DNA of 64,000 bases from Palleronia pontilimi (GTDB lineage: Bacteria; Pseudomonadota; Alphaproteobacteria; Rhodobacterales; Rhodobacteraceae). This document shows, one piece after another, positions 11,693 to 20,056 of this stretch. The stretch covers positions 62,001 through 126,000 of the forward strand of contig NZ_JAEKPD010000013.1 of NCBI RefSeq assembly GCF_016412875.1. The letters run 5' to 3'. A program made the position numbers and the translations under genes. The stretch's first letter is position 1; each line of letters begins with the position of its first letter. A model generated the notes under the pieces. The model ran no database searches and was not told the origin of the DNA. It worked only from the letters and a program-made list of their open reading frames with translations.

Positions 11693-12858
11693 GCGGACAC
11701 CTCGGTCAGTTCCATCGACTTCATGTATTTCTGCAAAGCGTTCAGAAAGCGCGAACGATGTGCCACTTCCGACGGGGGAACACCGCGATCGACGGCTTCG
11801 CCGATCTGCGCGCTGGCAAGCGGCAGGTACGTGAAGGGCACGTCGCCGAAAAGCTCTTTCAGGCGGCTTTTGCCGATCCGCTGGCCGAACAGCCTGGATT
11901 CGTACTTGTTGACGACGACCTGCAACGCGAAGTCCTTGCCTCGGAGTTCCCGGATCCGGTCGATCAGATCGACCGTATGCTTGAGCGCCGACATGTTCAG
12001 CTCGGTCACCAGCGTACAGGTGTTCACGGCCGACAGCACGTCGTCCTTCCACTCGGTTTCATAGTAGGGGATGTCCACGAAAGTCTGGTCGTGCTCGATG
12101 GTGACGGCGTCCAGCAGGCGCAGCACCAACTCATAGCCATTGATCTCGGAATTGAGCTCGGGGCGCTTGAAGGAATAGACCGCGAAGCCGTTTTCGTGCT
12201 GCTTCTGGATCACGCGGATGAATTCGGCATCCACCCGATGCGGCGCGGCGGCGACGCTGGCCAGGTTGTAGCCGTTGATCATGTTGATCGCGTAGCTGCA
12301 ATCGCCCAGCGAGAAATCCAGATCGAACAGCGCCACCGATCTTTTCTTGAACATACGCTGCGCGGCGATATCGGCCATCGATACCGCCAGCGTAGTGGCG
12401 CCCACACCGCCCACCGACGACACGACCGCGTGGACGCGATTGTTGTAGGTCTTGCGGAAACGCACCCCCTTGAAGATGCTTTCGATCAGGTCCTTGCCAT
12501 CGACCGGCTTGGGCATCCAATCGTGTACGTTGAACTTGAAGAGGCGACGGGTTTCGTCCGCGGTCAGGGCGGGAGAGGACACGATCAGCGGCATGTGCGG
12601 GACGGCGGCGCGCACGTCGGACAGTAGCTCGATCTCGGCTTCGGTCAGAGCCGACACGTTGACGATCACCAGGTCGCCCGCCTCGGGAGTCAGGTTCGTC
12701 TTCAGGGCCGACACTTCGATCGGGAAGACCATGATGCGCGGCGATGCCTCGACCAGCGCCTCGATCTCTTCGTTGGTGGCGTCATTGCCAGAAACCAGAA
12801 GAATGCGGGACATCGGGTTGGGCGTCATGCCGAGGGCCTGTTCGTTTTGAATTTTCAT
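11689..12858 (-). CDS. cpaE: Tad pilus localisation ATPase-like protein CpaE/TadZ
   Basis: About 389 residues. The N-terminal third is a receiver-like domain without a clear phosphorylation site; the rest is a MinD/ParA-type fold. The P-loop reads SVGGVGATTLA, lacking the usual signature lysine of MinD (KGGVGKT), and FDLDFSLGD is the following switch motif. CpaE/TadZ places the Tad machine at the cell pole. I take ATG at 12858 (MKIQNEQ), which shares one base with the stop of the preceding gene (TGATG); the alternative 12879 would overlap that gene by 22 bases. Confidence 0.9.
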   Translation of the reverse strand: MKIQNEQALGMTPNPMSRILLVSGNDATNEEIEALVEASPRIMVFPIEVSALKTNLTPEAGDLVIVNVSALTEAEIELLSDVRAAVPHMPLIVSSPALTADETRRLFKFNVHDWMPKPVDGKDLIESIFKGVRFRKTYNNRVHAVVSSVGGVGATTLAVSMADIAAQRMFKKRSVALFDLDFSLGDCSYAINMINGYNLASVAAAPHRVDAEFIRVIQKQHENGFAVYSFKRPELNSEINGYELVLRLLDAVTIEHDQTFVDIPYYETEWKDDVLSAVNTCTLVTELNMSALKHTVDLIDRIRELRGKDFALQVVVNKYESRLFGQRIGKSRLKELFGDVPFTYLPLASAQIGEAVDRGVPPSEVAHRSRFLNALQKYMKSMELTEVSA

Positions 12859-13493
12859 CAGCAGGTATCCTTGCTGCACAAGTCTTCACTGGTGACCGAA
12901 ACGCGATGGGGCGGCACAGCGATGCCCCCCGGAAGCCCAAGCGGCGTGAAGAATTTCATGATGTCGTCGAGAATGAAGAAATCGAAGAAAAGGTCTCTGA
13001 CTTCCAGGCTGACCGACACGATGGGCCCGCCCGGCCGGTTCACATAGCCCAGGTCGGACCGGGTATAGGTGATCTTGATCTTGTCCCTGGGGATGAAGGC
13101 CGCGATATCGCAGATGCCGACGATCGCGGTAGTGGCATCAAGGCACCTGCGATCGCCGCCGTAATAAAGCCGGTCCAGCCGGGCCGCTATGCAGGTGGCG
13201 CCCTGGCAGCTGATCGGAACCGCTGTGCCGATGCTGATCGGGCTGCCGGTCGACGACCCGGTGGGATATGTCGCCAGCGCCGAGATATCGACCAGCGGAT
13301 CCGACACGACCGCGTTGCGCGCACCGACCTGAAGCGCCTTCACGGTCTGGTTCCACTGGAACAGCACGACGCTGACCTCAATGGCCGCGGCGAGGGTCAG
13401 GATCAGCAATGGCATGACCAGAAGCGCTTCGGTCATCGAGATGCCGCGACGGTCGATCCAGAAGGACCGCACCCCATGGGCGACGATCACCAT
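12858..13493 (-). CDS. TadE-like pseudopilin 2 (TadF position)
   Basis: Protein of 211 residues. A short basic N-terminus leads into RRGISMTEALLVMPLLILTLAAA, the TadE-type prepilin-like segment that CpaA-type peptidases cleave, followed by a soluble domain with four cysteines (C100-C123 region and near the C-terminus) that may form disulphides. Minor pseudopilins of this type are needed for Flp pilus assembly. It overlaps the preceding TadE-like gene by seven bases and is coupled to cpaE. Confidence 0.85.
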   Translation of the reverse strand: MVIVAHGVRSFWIDRRGISMTEALLVMPLLILTLAAAIEVSVVLFQWNQTVKALQVGARNAVVSDPLVDISALATYPTGSSTGSPISIGTAVPISCQGATCIAARLDRLYYGGDRRCLDATTAIVGICDIAAFIPRDKIKITYTRSDLGYVNRPGGPIVSVSLEVRDLFFDFFILDDIMKFFTPLGLPGGIAVPPHRVSVTSEDLCSKDTC

Positions 13494-13972
13494 CCGATCT
13501 GCCTCATTTCGAGCGAGTAGCTGATCGTCACCGGGCTGCTGAGGATGGCGGAAAACGCAGGCGATCCCTGGTGCACGACGGTGCCCACAACCTTGACGAT
13601 GTCGTCATCCTGGGGGGCCGTGGAAAGCGACCCCTTCGAAGGGTACAAGAGCAGCTGGCTGCTGTCGTCCCAGCCCGGAACGCGTCGGGGCTCGTTTGTT
13701 CCCGGCACGGGCGTGCCGTAGAAGGCGATATTACGGGCGGTCGTCTCGTTGCAGGCGCTGGGCACGGTGGGCGAGAAGACAGGTCTGCAGCGCGACCAGT
13801 AGCGCGCAGCATCGCGCACGCCCATGGCCAGTTGCTGCCGCTCCCACATCATGTAGCCGAATTCCAGCAAGCCGAAGGAAATGATGGACATGACCGGGAA
13901 GGCGATCAGCGCTTCGACGAGCACGGCGCCGCGCTCGTCCCTAGAATACCCCAGTTTCCCCAACATCTTCAT
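13487..13972 (-). CDS. tadE: TadE-like pseudopilin 1
   Basis: Protein of 161 residues. The N-terminus is basic and polar (YSRDERGAVLVEALIAFPVM), then a single span, then a soluble domain with a Cys pair (C72, C79 region). This is the TadE-like domain pattern: a glutamate a few residues after the expected cleavage site. The overlap of seven bases with the next gene shows coupling. It starts 81 bases after the small lipoprotein gene. Confidence 0.88.
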   Translation of the reverse strand: MKMLGKLGYSRDERGAVLVEALIAFPVMSIISFGLLEFGYMMWERQQLAMGVRDAARYWSRCRPVFSPTVPSACNETTARNIAFYGTPVPGTNEPRRVPGWDDSSQLLLYPSKGSLSTAPQDDDIVKVVGTVVHQGSPAFSAILSSPVTISYSLEMRQIGW

Positions 13973-14053
13973 AACGACTTCTCAAATGAACTGAGTCGAT
14001 CCCGCGTCCCCACGACACGGGATGAACTCGTCTTGGCCCACCGCGCCGACGGT

Positions 14054-14266
14054 TCACCCGTCGGCGTCGATCGGTGTATTGTAGGTCGCGCGCGGAAACG
14101 CCTCGATCGTCTGGATGCCGGTATTCGCCATGTGTGCGTTGCCGCCCCGGAACGACACCGTGTCCCAGTGATTGAGGTAATCCGCGGATCCACAGCCCGA
14201 AAGCGTCAGCACGACCGCTCCGAGACCGAGTGCGAAACGCGCCTTATTTCTTGTTGATGACGGCAT
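14054..14266 (-). CDS. small lipoprotein at the CpaD position of the Tad locus
   Basis: Seventy-residue lipoprotein. The signal peptide ends in LTLSGC, a clear lipobox, so the mature protein starts with a lipidated cysteine and is only about 50 residues long. The tail (AHMANTGIQTIEAFPRATYNT) resembles the short stretch found in CpaD-like pilus lipoproteins that act with the secretin, but the large CpaD domain is missing. I chose ATG at 14266; a longer frame reads back into cpaC. It overlaps the cpaC stop by 23 bases. It may serve as a minimal secretin partner (pilotin-like), which is inference. Confidence 0.75.
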   Translation of the reverse strand: MPSSTRNKARFALGLGAVVLTLSGCGSADYLNHWDTVSFRGGNAHMANTGIQTIEAFPRATYNTPIDADG

Positions 14267-15695
14267 CTTCGAACTCCAGATCAATGATATGGCCATAGGG
14301 ACCGACGACGCCGTTCCCATCGCGGAAGCGGCGCAGAAGATCGCGGTCGACTTCGAGCATCCCCAGCAGGAACAGTTCGACATCGTTGGACGAGCGCGTC
14401 GAGTCCAGCGGTGAGCTGAGCGGCGTGTTCGGCCCGACCGGCGCGACCAGACGCGGCGTTACCAGGATCACCAGGTCCGACTCACGCTTCTGGAAGCTGC
14501 GCGAGCTGAACAGGGTGCCCAGCACCGGGATCTGGCCTAGCCACGGCACCTGACTGGTATTGCGTGCGTTGTTGGCCTGCAGAAGCCCCGCGATCGCGAA
14601 GCTCTGGCCGTTGCGCAGCGACACAGTCGTTTCCGCCTTGCGCGAGATGAAGGCGGGCTGACCGTTGACTGTCAGCGACGGGTCGATATCCGACACCTCG
14701 GGCGAGATGCGCAAGCTGATTAGCTCGTCGTCCAGCACCGTCGGCACGAAGTTCAGGCGCACACCGTATTCGCGGTAGTCGGTGCCCTCGACCACGAAGC
14801 CGTTCTCGTTGACCGAAGTGGACGAGATCGGAACCTCGCCGCCGACGACGAAATTCGCCTCGACCCCGTTGGTCGTAACGAGCTTGGGGTTGGCCAGGCG
14901 GCGGGCAAGGCCCTTGTTCTCGAGCGCGTTGATCACGACGTCGATCTGGACGCCGGAAATCTCGAGCAACTCGCCGATCAGCGACCCGAAAGGTGCCCCG
15001 TTCTGGGCCGCGACACTCGCGCCGTTGGTGACGAAGGCGGTCTGCCCGCTTTCGCGCGTGCCGGTCAGGCTGACGCCGAGGTTGCGGCCGGCGTTGCGCT
15101 CGACCTCGAGGATCCGCACGTCGAGCTCGACCTGCTGGGCACTGGCCACCGAAATCGTATCGATCACCGGATCGGTCGAGAATTGCGCCGCGATGTCGAG
15201 CACGCGCTTCTTGTCCACGTTGTCCTTCACCGTGCCCGACAGGCGGATGCGGTTGTTGACGTTCATCACGCTGATCTGCGCGCTGGGAACGGCGCGCGCG
15301 ATCGCCCGCTCGAGCTGCGAGAAATCCACCCGGACGCGCACGTCGATCACTTCGAGCAGCTGCTTGTCGTTCGAATACAGCGTGATGTTCGTGACGCCGG
15401 TGGTCTTGGCCTGGATGTATAGCGACGTGTCGGTTAGCGGAAAGACATCGGCAATCGCGTTATCACCGATCAGGATGTCCGCGAAGGGCCGGTCGGTCGT
15501 GACCGTGAGCGTCGTGCTTGGCGCGATCTCGACCGTCGACAGGACGCCATCGTCGATCCTGATGTCGCGGGTTTGGGCGTCGGCCGGGCCAGAGGCCTGG
15601 AAAAGCGCGGATACCGCGAGAAGCGCGGCCCCGATCAATGTTGTGAAATGGCGGGCCCCGGGGGGGCTGCCGATCTTGTGTTTCAAATGATTCAT
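14244..15695 (-). CDS. cpaC: Tad pilus outer-membrane secretin CpaC/RcpA
   Basis: Secretin of 483 residues. It has a cleavable signal peptide (ends near ADA at about 40), a BON-like/pilus-formation domain, then the secretin core with the conserved segments VPWLGQIPVLGTLF and SDLVILVTPRLVAP. It forms the outer-membrane channel for the Flp pilus. There are 58 bases between it and cpaB. Length and motif order match CpaC. Confidence 0.94.
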   Translation of the reverse strand: MNHLKHKIGSPPGARHFTTLIGAALLAVSALFQASGPADAQTRDIRIDDGVLSTVEIAPSTTLTVTTDRPFADILIGDNAIADVFPLTDTSLYIQAKTTGVTNITLYSNDKQLLEVIDVRVRVDFSQLERAIARAVPSAQISVMNVNNRIRLSGTVKDNVDKKRVLDIAAQFSTDPVIDTISVASAQQVELDVRILEVERNAGRNLGVSLTGTRESGQTAFVTNGASVAAQNGAPFGSLIGELLEISGVQIDVVINALENKGLARRLANPKLVTTNGVEANFVVGGEVPISSTSVNENGFVVEGTDYREYGVRLNFVPTVLDDELISLRISPEVSDIDPSLTVNGQPAFISRKAETTVSLRNGQSFAIAGLLQANNARNTSQVPWLGQIPVLGTLFSSRSFQKRESDLVILVTPRLVAPVGPNTPLSSPLDSTRSSNDVELFLLGMLEVDRDLLRRFRDGNGVVGPYGHIIDLEFEDAVINKK

Positions 15696-15753
15696 AACTG
15701 CGGGCCTGTTCCGTTTCTGCTCGATCTTCGTACAGAGCCAGCGATCCGTGATC

Positions 15754-16842
15754 TCAATTCGTCACTTGGATCAACTGCTCCGCGCCTTCTTCGATAGTCT
15801 CCACGCCGTATGTTTCGGCTTCGGTCGGATCGACCCGGTATTCTTGGCGCTGACCGTTGCCACGGGTCACGCCGATGACTGCCTTGCGCGGCGGCACGTA
15901 GGGCTGCGGGACGACGCGCTCGACCTCGACGACACGCTCGACGACAGTCGGCTCGGTTTCGCGCATCAGTTCTTCGAAATTCGACAAGCGGTCGGTGAAG
16001 CCGTCGGACATGTTGCGCAGCATCTCTTCGAGTTCCTGCAGGCGCTCGTCGTCGGCATCGGGCTCAGCGGCCAGTTCGGCCTCGGGCAGCAGGTTCTCGG
16101 CGACGTCCAGATCGCTCAGGTCGTCGATGGTGATCCGCTCATTCGCCTCGACCTCGGTCGATGCCAGGTTGCGCAGCGTCAGCGACAGCTGTCCGACATT
16201 GCCGGCCAGGACCAGCTTCTGCGCCTCTTCGGTGTTCACCTCGAACGTCACGGTGCGCACGACACTGGGCTGATCCTTGCGGTCGTCGGCGATCTGGTCG
16301 ATCGCCAAGACTTTCACGCCCTGCAGTAGGACATCGACGTATTCGCCGCGCACCAGAAGGATGTCGACGCGGTCGCCGGGAAGCACGAAGCCCGCCACGC
16401 CGAGCACGTCGTTCACACGGATCGACACGGCCTTGAGGCCGGGCGTCAGAGCTGTTGACAACTTGGCGCGCACGCCGGGAAGCGTGACCCTGCTAGCCAG
16501 GATCGGCTCGCCCGCCGCCATGGTCGTCAACGCGAAGCGCGCATTATCTTCCTGATCGTCAGGGATCAGGTCCGCGATCGTCTTGAATGCGCCGTCAGGC
16601 TCGATTTCGCCGGACCATTCGATCGTGCGCACCTTGTTGGGCAGCAGGCGTTCCCCGAAGCTGATGGACTCGGTCGCGACAACAATCGTGTTTTTTGGAG
16701 CCTGGTCGCCAGGTGCCCCCTGCTCGGTGATTTGACGGGTCAGCAATTGCCGTTCGCTTGCCAGCCAGCCGCGCGCACCGAAAACAGCAAGCGCCGCCAG
16801 AACGACAGCGACCATCAGACTCAGGACCATAGACAAGCGCAT
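15754..16842 (-). CDS. cpaB: Flp pilus assembly protein CpaB/RcpC
   Basis: About 362 residues. An N-terminal membrane anchor (residues 1-22) is followed by an SAF domain (VATESISFGERLLP, PGDRVDILLVRGEY) typical of CpaB, then an acidic linker and a C-terminal tail with RGNGQRQEYRV. CpaB is a periplasmic component that may hold the secretin to the inner-membrane complex. I prefer ATG at 16842, since the GGGGAG ribosome site lies 12 bases before it; a GTG at 16854 touches that site. Confidence 0.9.
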   Translation of the reverse strand: MRLSMVLSLMVAVVLAALAVFGARGWLASERQLLTRQITEQGAPGDQAPKNTIVVATESISFGERLLPNKVRTIEWSGEIEPDGAFKTIADLIPDDQEDNARFALTTMAAGEPILASRVTLPGVRAKLSTALTPGLKAVSIRVNDVLGVAGFVLPGDRVDILLVRGEYVDVLLQGVKVLAIDQIADDRKDQPSVVRTVTFEVNTEEAQKLVLAGNVGQLSLTLRNLASTEVEANERITIDDLSDLDVAENLLPEAELAAEPDADDERLQELEEMLRNMSDGFTDRLSNFEELMRETEPTVVERVVEVERVVPQPYVPPRKAVIGVTRGNGQRQEYRVDPTEAETYGVETIEEGAEQLIQVTN

Positions 16843-16894
16843 CGGATTTCCCACTCCCCCGGATGTGTGTCAGATATCACCCGCCCTTATTCAC

Positions 16895-16907
16895 CGTGTC
16901 AGACACG
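16895..16907. promoter_or_regulatory. short palindrome upstream of cpaB
   Basis: CGTGTC-A-GACACG, a perfect 6+6 palindrome 53-65 bases before the cpaB start. GTGTCAGA occurs again at 16867-16874, closer to cpaB. It could be an operator, or part of an mRNA leader, in the 300-base gap between flp and cpaB. No known regulator is matched. Confidence 0.25.
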
Positions 16908-17099
16908 ATGTTCCCGTGATGGAAATGTTTCAGGGTTGACATGAGCAGGCAACGAACTAGACGCGAATTTTCTAATCTGATGTATTTTTCCGACGATTTC
17001 TTCGGCGGGCTTCATGAACTTCGAAGCGAAACCATTTACGCTATTGAAATGAACGGGTTGCGGTCCCAGCTTGCACCGGGACCACGACTTGGCTTCGGT

Positions 17100-17131
17100 G
17101 TCCGGGCGCTGCGTGACGCGGGCGCCCGGAC
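17100..17131 (-). terminator. stem-loop just after flp (likely transcript attenuator)
   Basis: GTCCGGGCGC and GCGCCCGGAC form a perfect 10-bp GC-rich stem with a 12-base loop, starting 12 bases past the flp stop. No T-run follows on the minus strand. Such stems after pilin genes commonly stabilise the pilin message and let only part of transcription pass to the assembly genes. That is the likely role here, between flp and cpaB. Confidence 0.5.
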
Positions 17132-17142
17132 GCCGGTTCCGA

Positions 17143-17352
17143 TCAGGTCGGAGTGCTACCCAGCGCAGACGCGATCCACAGCCCCCAGTTTTGCCAGGCC
17201 AGCGACAGCTGCTGGCCAAAGATCAAAACGGTTCCGATGACGCCGCCGATCAGAAGACCCAAGACGACGAGATATTCCGACAGCGCCAGGCCTTCGTCCT
17301 CGCTGTAATAGCGACGCACCAGGTCAGTCATGTAAGAAGTTACTTTTTGCAT
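17143..17352 (-). CDS. flp: Flp/Fap type IVb major pilin
   Basis: Sixty-nine residues. A short cytoplasmic leader (to about residue 20) is followed by DEGLALSEYLVVLGLLIGGVIG, the Flp prepilin pattern: cleavage after the glycine, glutamate at mature position 5 and tyrosine next to it. The rest is one hydrophobic helix and a short tail. It is the structural subunit of the Tad pilus. A GGAG ribosome site lies nine bases before ATG 17352. It stands alone behind its own AT-rich promoter region. Confidence 0.95.
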   Translation of the reverse strand: MQKVTSYMTDLVRRYYSEDEGLALSEYLVVLGLLIGGVIGTVLIFGQQLSLAWQNWGLWIASALGSTPT

Positions 17353-17602
17353 TTAATTGCTCCAATTCCTCGAGATGTACCCCATGAACACCCCTTCACT
17401 TACGCTCGACATTCGGTTGCTTGGATGGATGCCTCGGTCCCCACTCCGGCCCGTCGTCTTTGTATTGCCAGAATTAAGCCATAATCCGCTGATCCCACAA
17501 GCTTATTAGCAGACTATTGCCACATTTTGCGTTTTGTGATGGCCAATTGCATCGACGTGACCCGATTATCTTACGAATGATTACAGTGTATTTCAGCGAC
17601 TC

Positions 17603-17622
17603 CCCCGGAATTAAATCCGGGG
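17603..17622 (-). terminator. stem-loop downstream of tadG
   Basis: CCCCGGA, six bases (ATTAAA), TCCGGGG: a 7-bp GC-rich stem with AT loop, about 90 bases after the tadG stop. No T-run follows leftward. It may end the tadD-tadV-tadG transcript or sit in the flp upstream region as a regulatory structure. Confidence 0.35.
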
Positions 17623-17682
17623 TTGAATTAAGAAGACCCATTAAACCTTGGATTGCGAACCATCCACAGTATCGCCGCAATT

Positions 17683-17709
17683 GATTCGCAGCGATTCGCG
17701 GTGATTCGC
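17683..17709. repeat. three GATTCGC repeats spaced exactly 10 bases
   Basis: GATTCGC occurs at 17683, 17693 and 17703, one DNA turn apart, ending at the tadG stop codon. This phasing is typical of multi-site protein binding or of a local duplication. Confidence 0.55.
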
Positions 17710-19434
17710 CTACCTGACCAGAAAAGCTTCTTTGCGAATCAAATCGTCGAGCGAGCCCAAGCCGCCACTGCCCAGCAGATCGACGATTTCGACATCGACC
17801 GTCGTGCCCGCGGACGGGTTCCAGGTCTTCATCGGACGCGTGAGGAAAATCCGGGCATAGGTGTTCACGTTCAGATCCGTGTTCCCCCCGGCCCCGGTTT
17901 CGGATTCACCCACGCAATCGATCATCGCGGCCACCAACGTCCGCGGATCCGCCGAAGGATCTACGGACGTGATCGACGTGAAGTTGCGGGTGAAATCCTG
18001 GGTCGAGCAATAGGGCGCGGCGACTTCGCCACCGGTGTCCTGGGCCTGGTTCGACGGCAGGCGCATCGTGGTTAAGTTCGGGGTCGGCGTCTCGATCTCC
18101 CAACGATAGACGTCATAACGCGACGCCTGTTTTCCGCTGAACGTCGAAGGGATCGACGCGGGCGTGTAGGCCTGCGATGGGAAGTTCACGTCCAGATACC
18201 GCTGCAGGTTCCAGTTCGAGTCCGTTCCCACATACGCGCCCGGCGTGCCCGTCTCGCCTGCCTTTTTCGGCGGGTTCGTCATGGCATCATTGTCTGGGAA
18301 GCCGTAGACGCCGTCGATCTTGCCGTTCTCGCCCCAGTATAGTCCCGAAACCGGGTCGATCTTCGTCGGGTCGGTCCATCCGGTCGCAAGGTCGATGATA
18401 TGGTCGTCGCCGAACCGGCCTTGCGGCGTCCCTGCAGGGGCGCCGGTGGGCTTCACGCAGTCGTTGAAGTTTTGGCCGGTCTTCTTCGGGATGAACCCCT
18501 TGCGCACGTTCTGCGCGATCGCGGGCAGGTATGTGAGCCCTTGCCCAGAGCCGTAGCCCTGGTTCGGCATCATGTCGAAGCGCACATTCAGGCCGTCGGC
18601 GATCGCCTCGCGCGCGCCGGGCGACGTGTTCACGGTGTCGCCGTTGCGGATGCAGATGGGCACGCGGCCGCCCGCGAAATAATCGTTCAAGGCCGCGGTG
18701 CCATTGGCCCCGTCCACCGACAGGAATCCGAAATTGCCCGGAAACGCCGTCGAGCCGCCGCCCGGATGCAGGCGGATCATGCGGCCGTGCAGGTTGCCTG
18801 CGGCGAATTCCCTTTGCAACCGGTCAGGATCGGCTACGCCGAGATCGGTGAATTCGAACGGGTTGCAAACGAAAAGCGGCGGCACCTCGCAGATCGACGA
18901 CTCGGACGTGGCGACGGCGATGGCGCCCACCGGCTGCGAACTGGGAACCCCGAACCGCGAGAAGATCCCGTCGAAAATCAGCTGAAGCGAGAATTCCGAC
19001 GGAGAATAGGCGCGCACATAGACGTATTCGGGCGAGGTCGACAGCGTCTCGGCGTTGTGCGCGGTGATCCAGGCCGTGTCGATGACGGTGGTGTCGTCGG
19101 TGGGAATGGCGTCCAAGAAGTAGACATCGAACCGGTCGTCGCTGGCGGGGTTGAACGTCACCGATTTGGTCGTCGTCCCGTTGAAGCTGAGCATCCCGAC
19201 AGGATTGGTCAACTCGCCCATGGCCGCGCGGGCGTCCGCGATCTGCGTTGACGTGCCGTCCAGTTCGCGCGCGCCGGTCAGCGCCATCGAATCGACCACC
19301 GCCTGAAGGTCTGCATGGGCATTGTTGCCCCGTCCGATATCGATCAGGATTAGTCCGAACCCCAGAAACACCGGCAGCAAAAGCAGCATCATGACCAAGA
19401 CGAAACCGTCCTGCAAATCGCGCAAATATTTCAT
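17710..19434 (-). CDS. tadG: TadG-like pilus assembly protein
   Basis: About 574 residues. The N-terminus (QDGFVLVMMLLLLPVFLGFGLILIDIGR) is the TadG/TadE-type membrane segment, followed by ADLQAVVDSMALTGARELDG, the segment always seen next in TadG proteins. The rest is a large periplasmic domain; I do not see a clear MIDAS motif of a von Willebrand A domain. ATG at 19434 (MKYLRDLQDGF) is chosen; the frame extends 24 residues further up with no family character. It follows the prepilin peptidase by 112 bases. Confidence 0.82.
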   Translation of the reverse strand: MKYLRDLQDGFVLVMMLLLLPVFLGFGLILIDIGRGNNAHADLQAVVDSMALTGARELDGTSTQIADARAAMGELTNPVGMLSFNGTTTKSVTFNPASDDRFDVYFLDAIPTDDTTVIDTAWITAHNAETLSTSPEYVYVRAYSPSEFSLQLIFDGIFSRFGVPSSQPVGAIAVATSESSICEVPPLFVCNPFEFTDLGVADPDRLQREFAAGNLHGRMIRLHPGGGSTAFPGNFGFLSVDGANGTAALNDYFAGGRVPICIRNGDTVNTSPGAREAIADGLNVRFDMMPNQGYGSGQGLTYLPAIAQNVRKGFIPKKTGQNFNDCVKPTGAPAGTPQGRFGDDHIIDLATGWTDPTKIDPVSGLYWGENGKIDGVYGFPDNDAMTNPPKKAGETGTPGAYVGTDSNWNLQRYLDVNFPSQAYTPASIPSTFSGKQASRYDVYRWEIETPTPNLTTMRLPSNQAQDTGGEVAAPYCSTQDFTRNFTSITSVDPSADPRTLVAAMIDCVGESETGAGGNTDLNVNTYARIFLTRPMKTWNPSAGTTVDVEIVDLLGSGGLGSLDDLIRKEAFLVR

Positions 19435-19546
19435 CTCGAATTCCCCGAAGTCCCCACTCCGAAATCCGGGGCGCGTCAGCAAACCAAGCCGTGCCCCAGA
19501 ATTCAATTAACGATGCTAACAAGTTCCGGTCAATTCTGAAACTTGG

Positions 19547-20038
19547 TTACGAAAAAATGAACCACCCCATGCGAAGCGCCATGACCGGCACCGCCGCGAC
19601 CGCCAGGGGCAACCCGTAAGGCACGCGGCCCGAGCGTTTAAGCTCGGCCAGCCAGCCGAAGGCTCCGCGCTCGGCCCCGGCAAAGGCCGACACGGTGATG
19701 ATCAGGTAGAAGAGGATCGAGAAGACCATGAGGAAGACGACGAACGGCGCCAGTCCCATGTAGCCGAGATGCAGTCCCAGCGGCAGCATCAGCTTGGAAT
19801 CGCCCGCCCCCAGCACGCCCAGCATCCACATCATGAACCCAATCACGAACAGAAGTCCGCCCGCCATCAGGTCTTGCCACAGGGTCGGGAAGCCCAGGAA
19901 TCCCTGCGCGGGAAGGTAGAGCAGCAGGAAGGCCAGGACTAACTGGTTGCTGATGGTGAAGGTGCGGATATCGCGCCACGCTATCCAGACGAGCAGGACA
20001 ATCGACGCCAGCTGCGCCAGCAGGGCGAGATACAACAT
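19547..20038 (-). CDS. cpaA: prepilin peptidase CpaA/TadV
   Basis: A24-family aspartic prepilin peptidase, 163 residues, with about five membrane spans. The two catalytic aspartates are in WRDIRTFTISN (the first) and GAGDSKL (the GxGD motif). It cleaves Flp prepilin and the TadE-type pseudopilins. It lies 18 bases after the TPR lipoprotein gene in the same transcription unit. Confidence 0.94.
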   Translation of the reverse strand: MLYLALLAQLASIVLLVWIAWRDIRTFTISNQLVLAFLLLYLPAQGFLGFPTLWQDLMAGGLLFVIGFMMWMLGVLGAGDSKLMLPLGLHLGYMGLAPFVVFLMVFSILFYLIITVSAFAGAERGAFGWLAELKRSGRVPYGLPLAVAAVPVMALRMGWFIFS

Positions 20039-20056
20039 CAGCGTGCGTCCAGGCGA

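Larger units (their letters stand above)
17353..17709. other. AT-rich gap between tadG and flp, with the flp promoter
   Basis: No gene is seen in these 357 bases, which are clearly richer in A and T than the surroundings. They hold the promoter for flp (read leftward), the stem-loop at 17603-17622, three phased GATTCGC repeats at 17683-17709 and an ATGGCCAATTGCAT element at 17539-17552. That element shares its ATGGCCAA half with the large palindrome in front of tadD. Confidence 0.6.

Noticed and set aside
17480-17560. Sigma-54 promoter for flp (TGGCAATAGTCTGC on the minus strand)
   Set aside because: The GG to GC spacing is one base too short for the -24/-12 rule.
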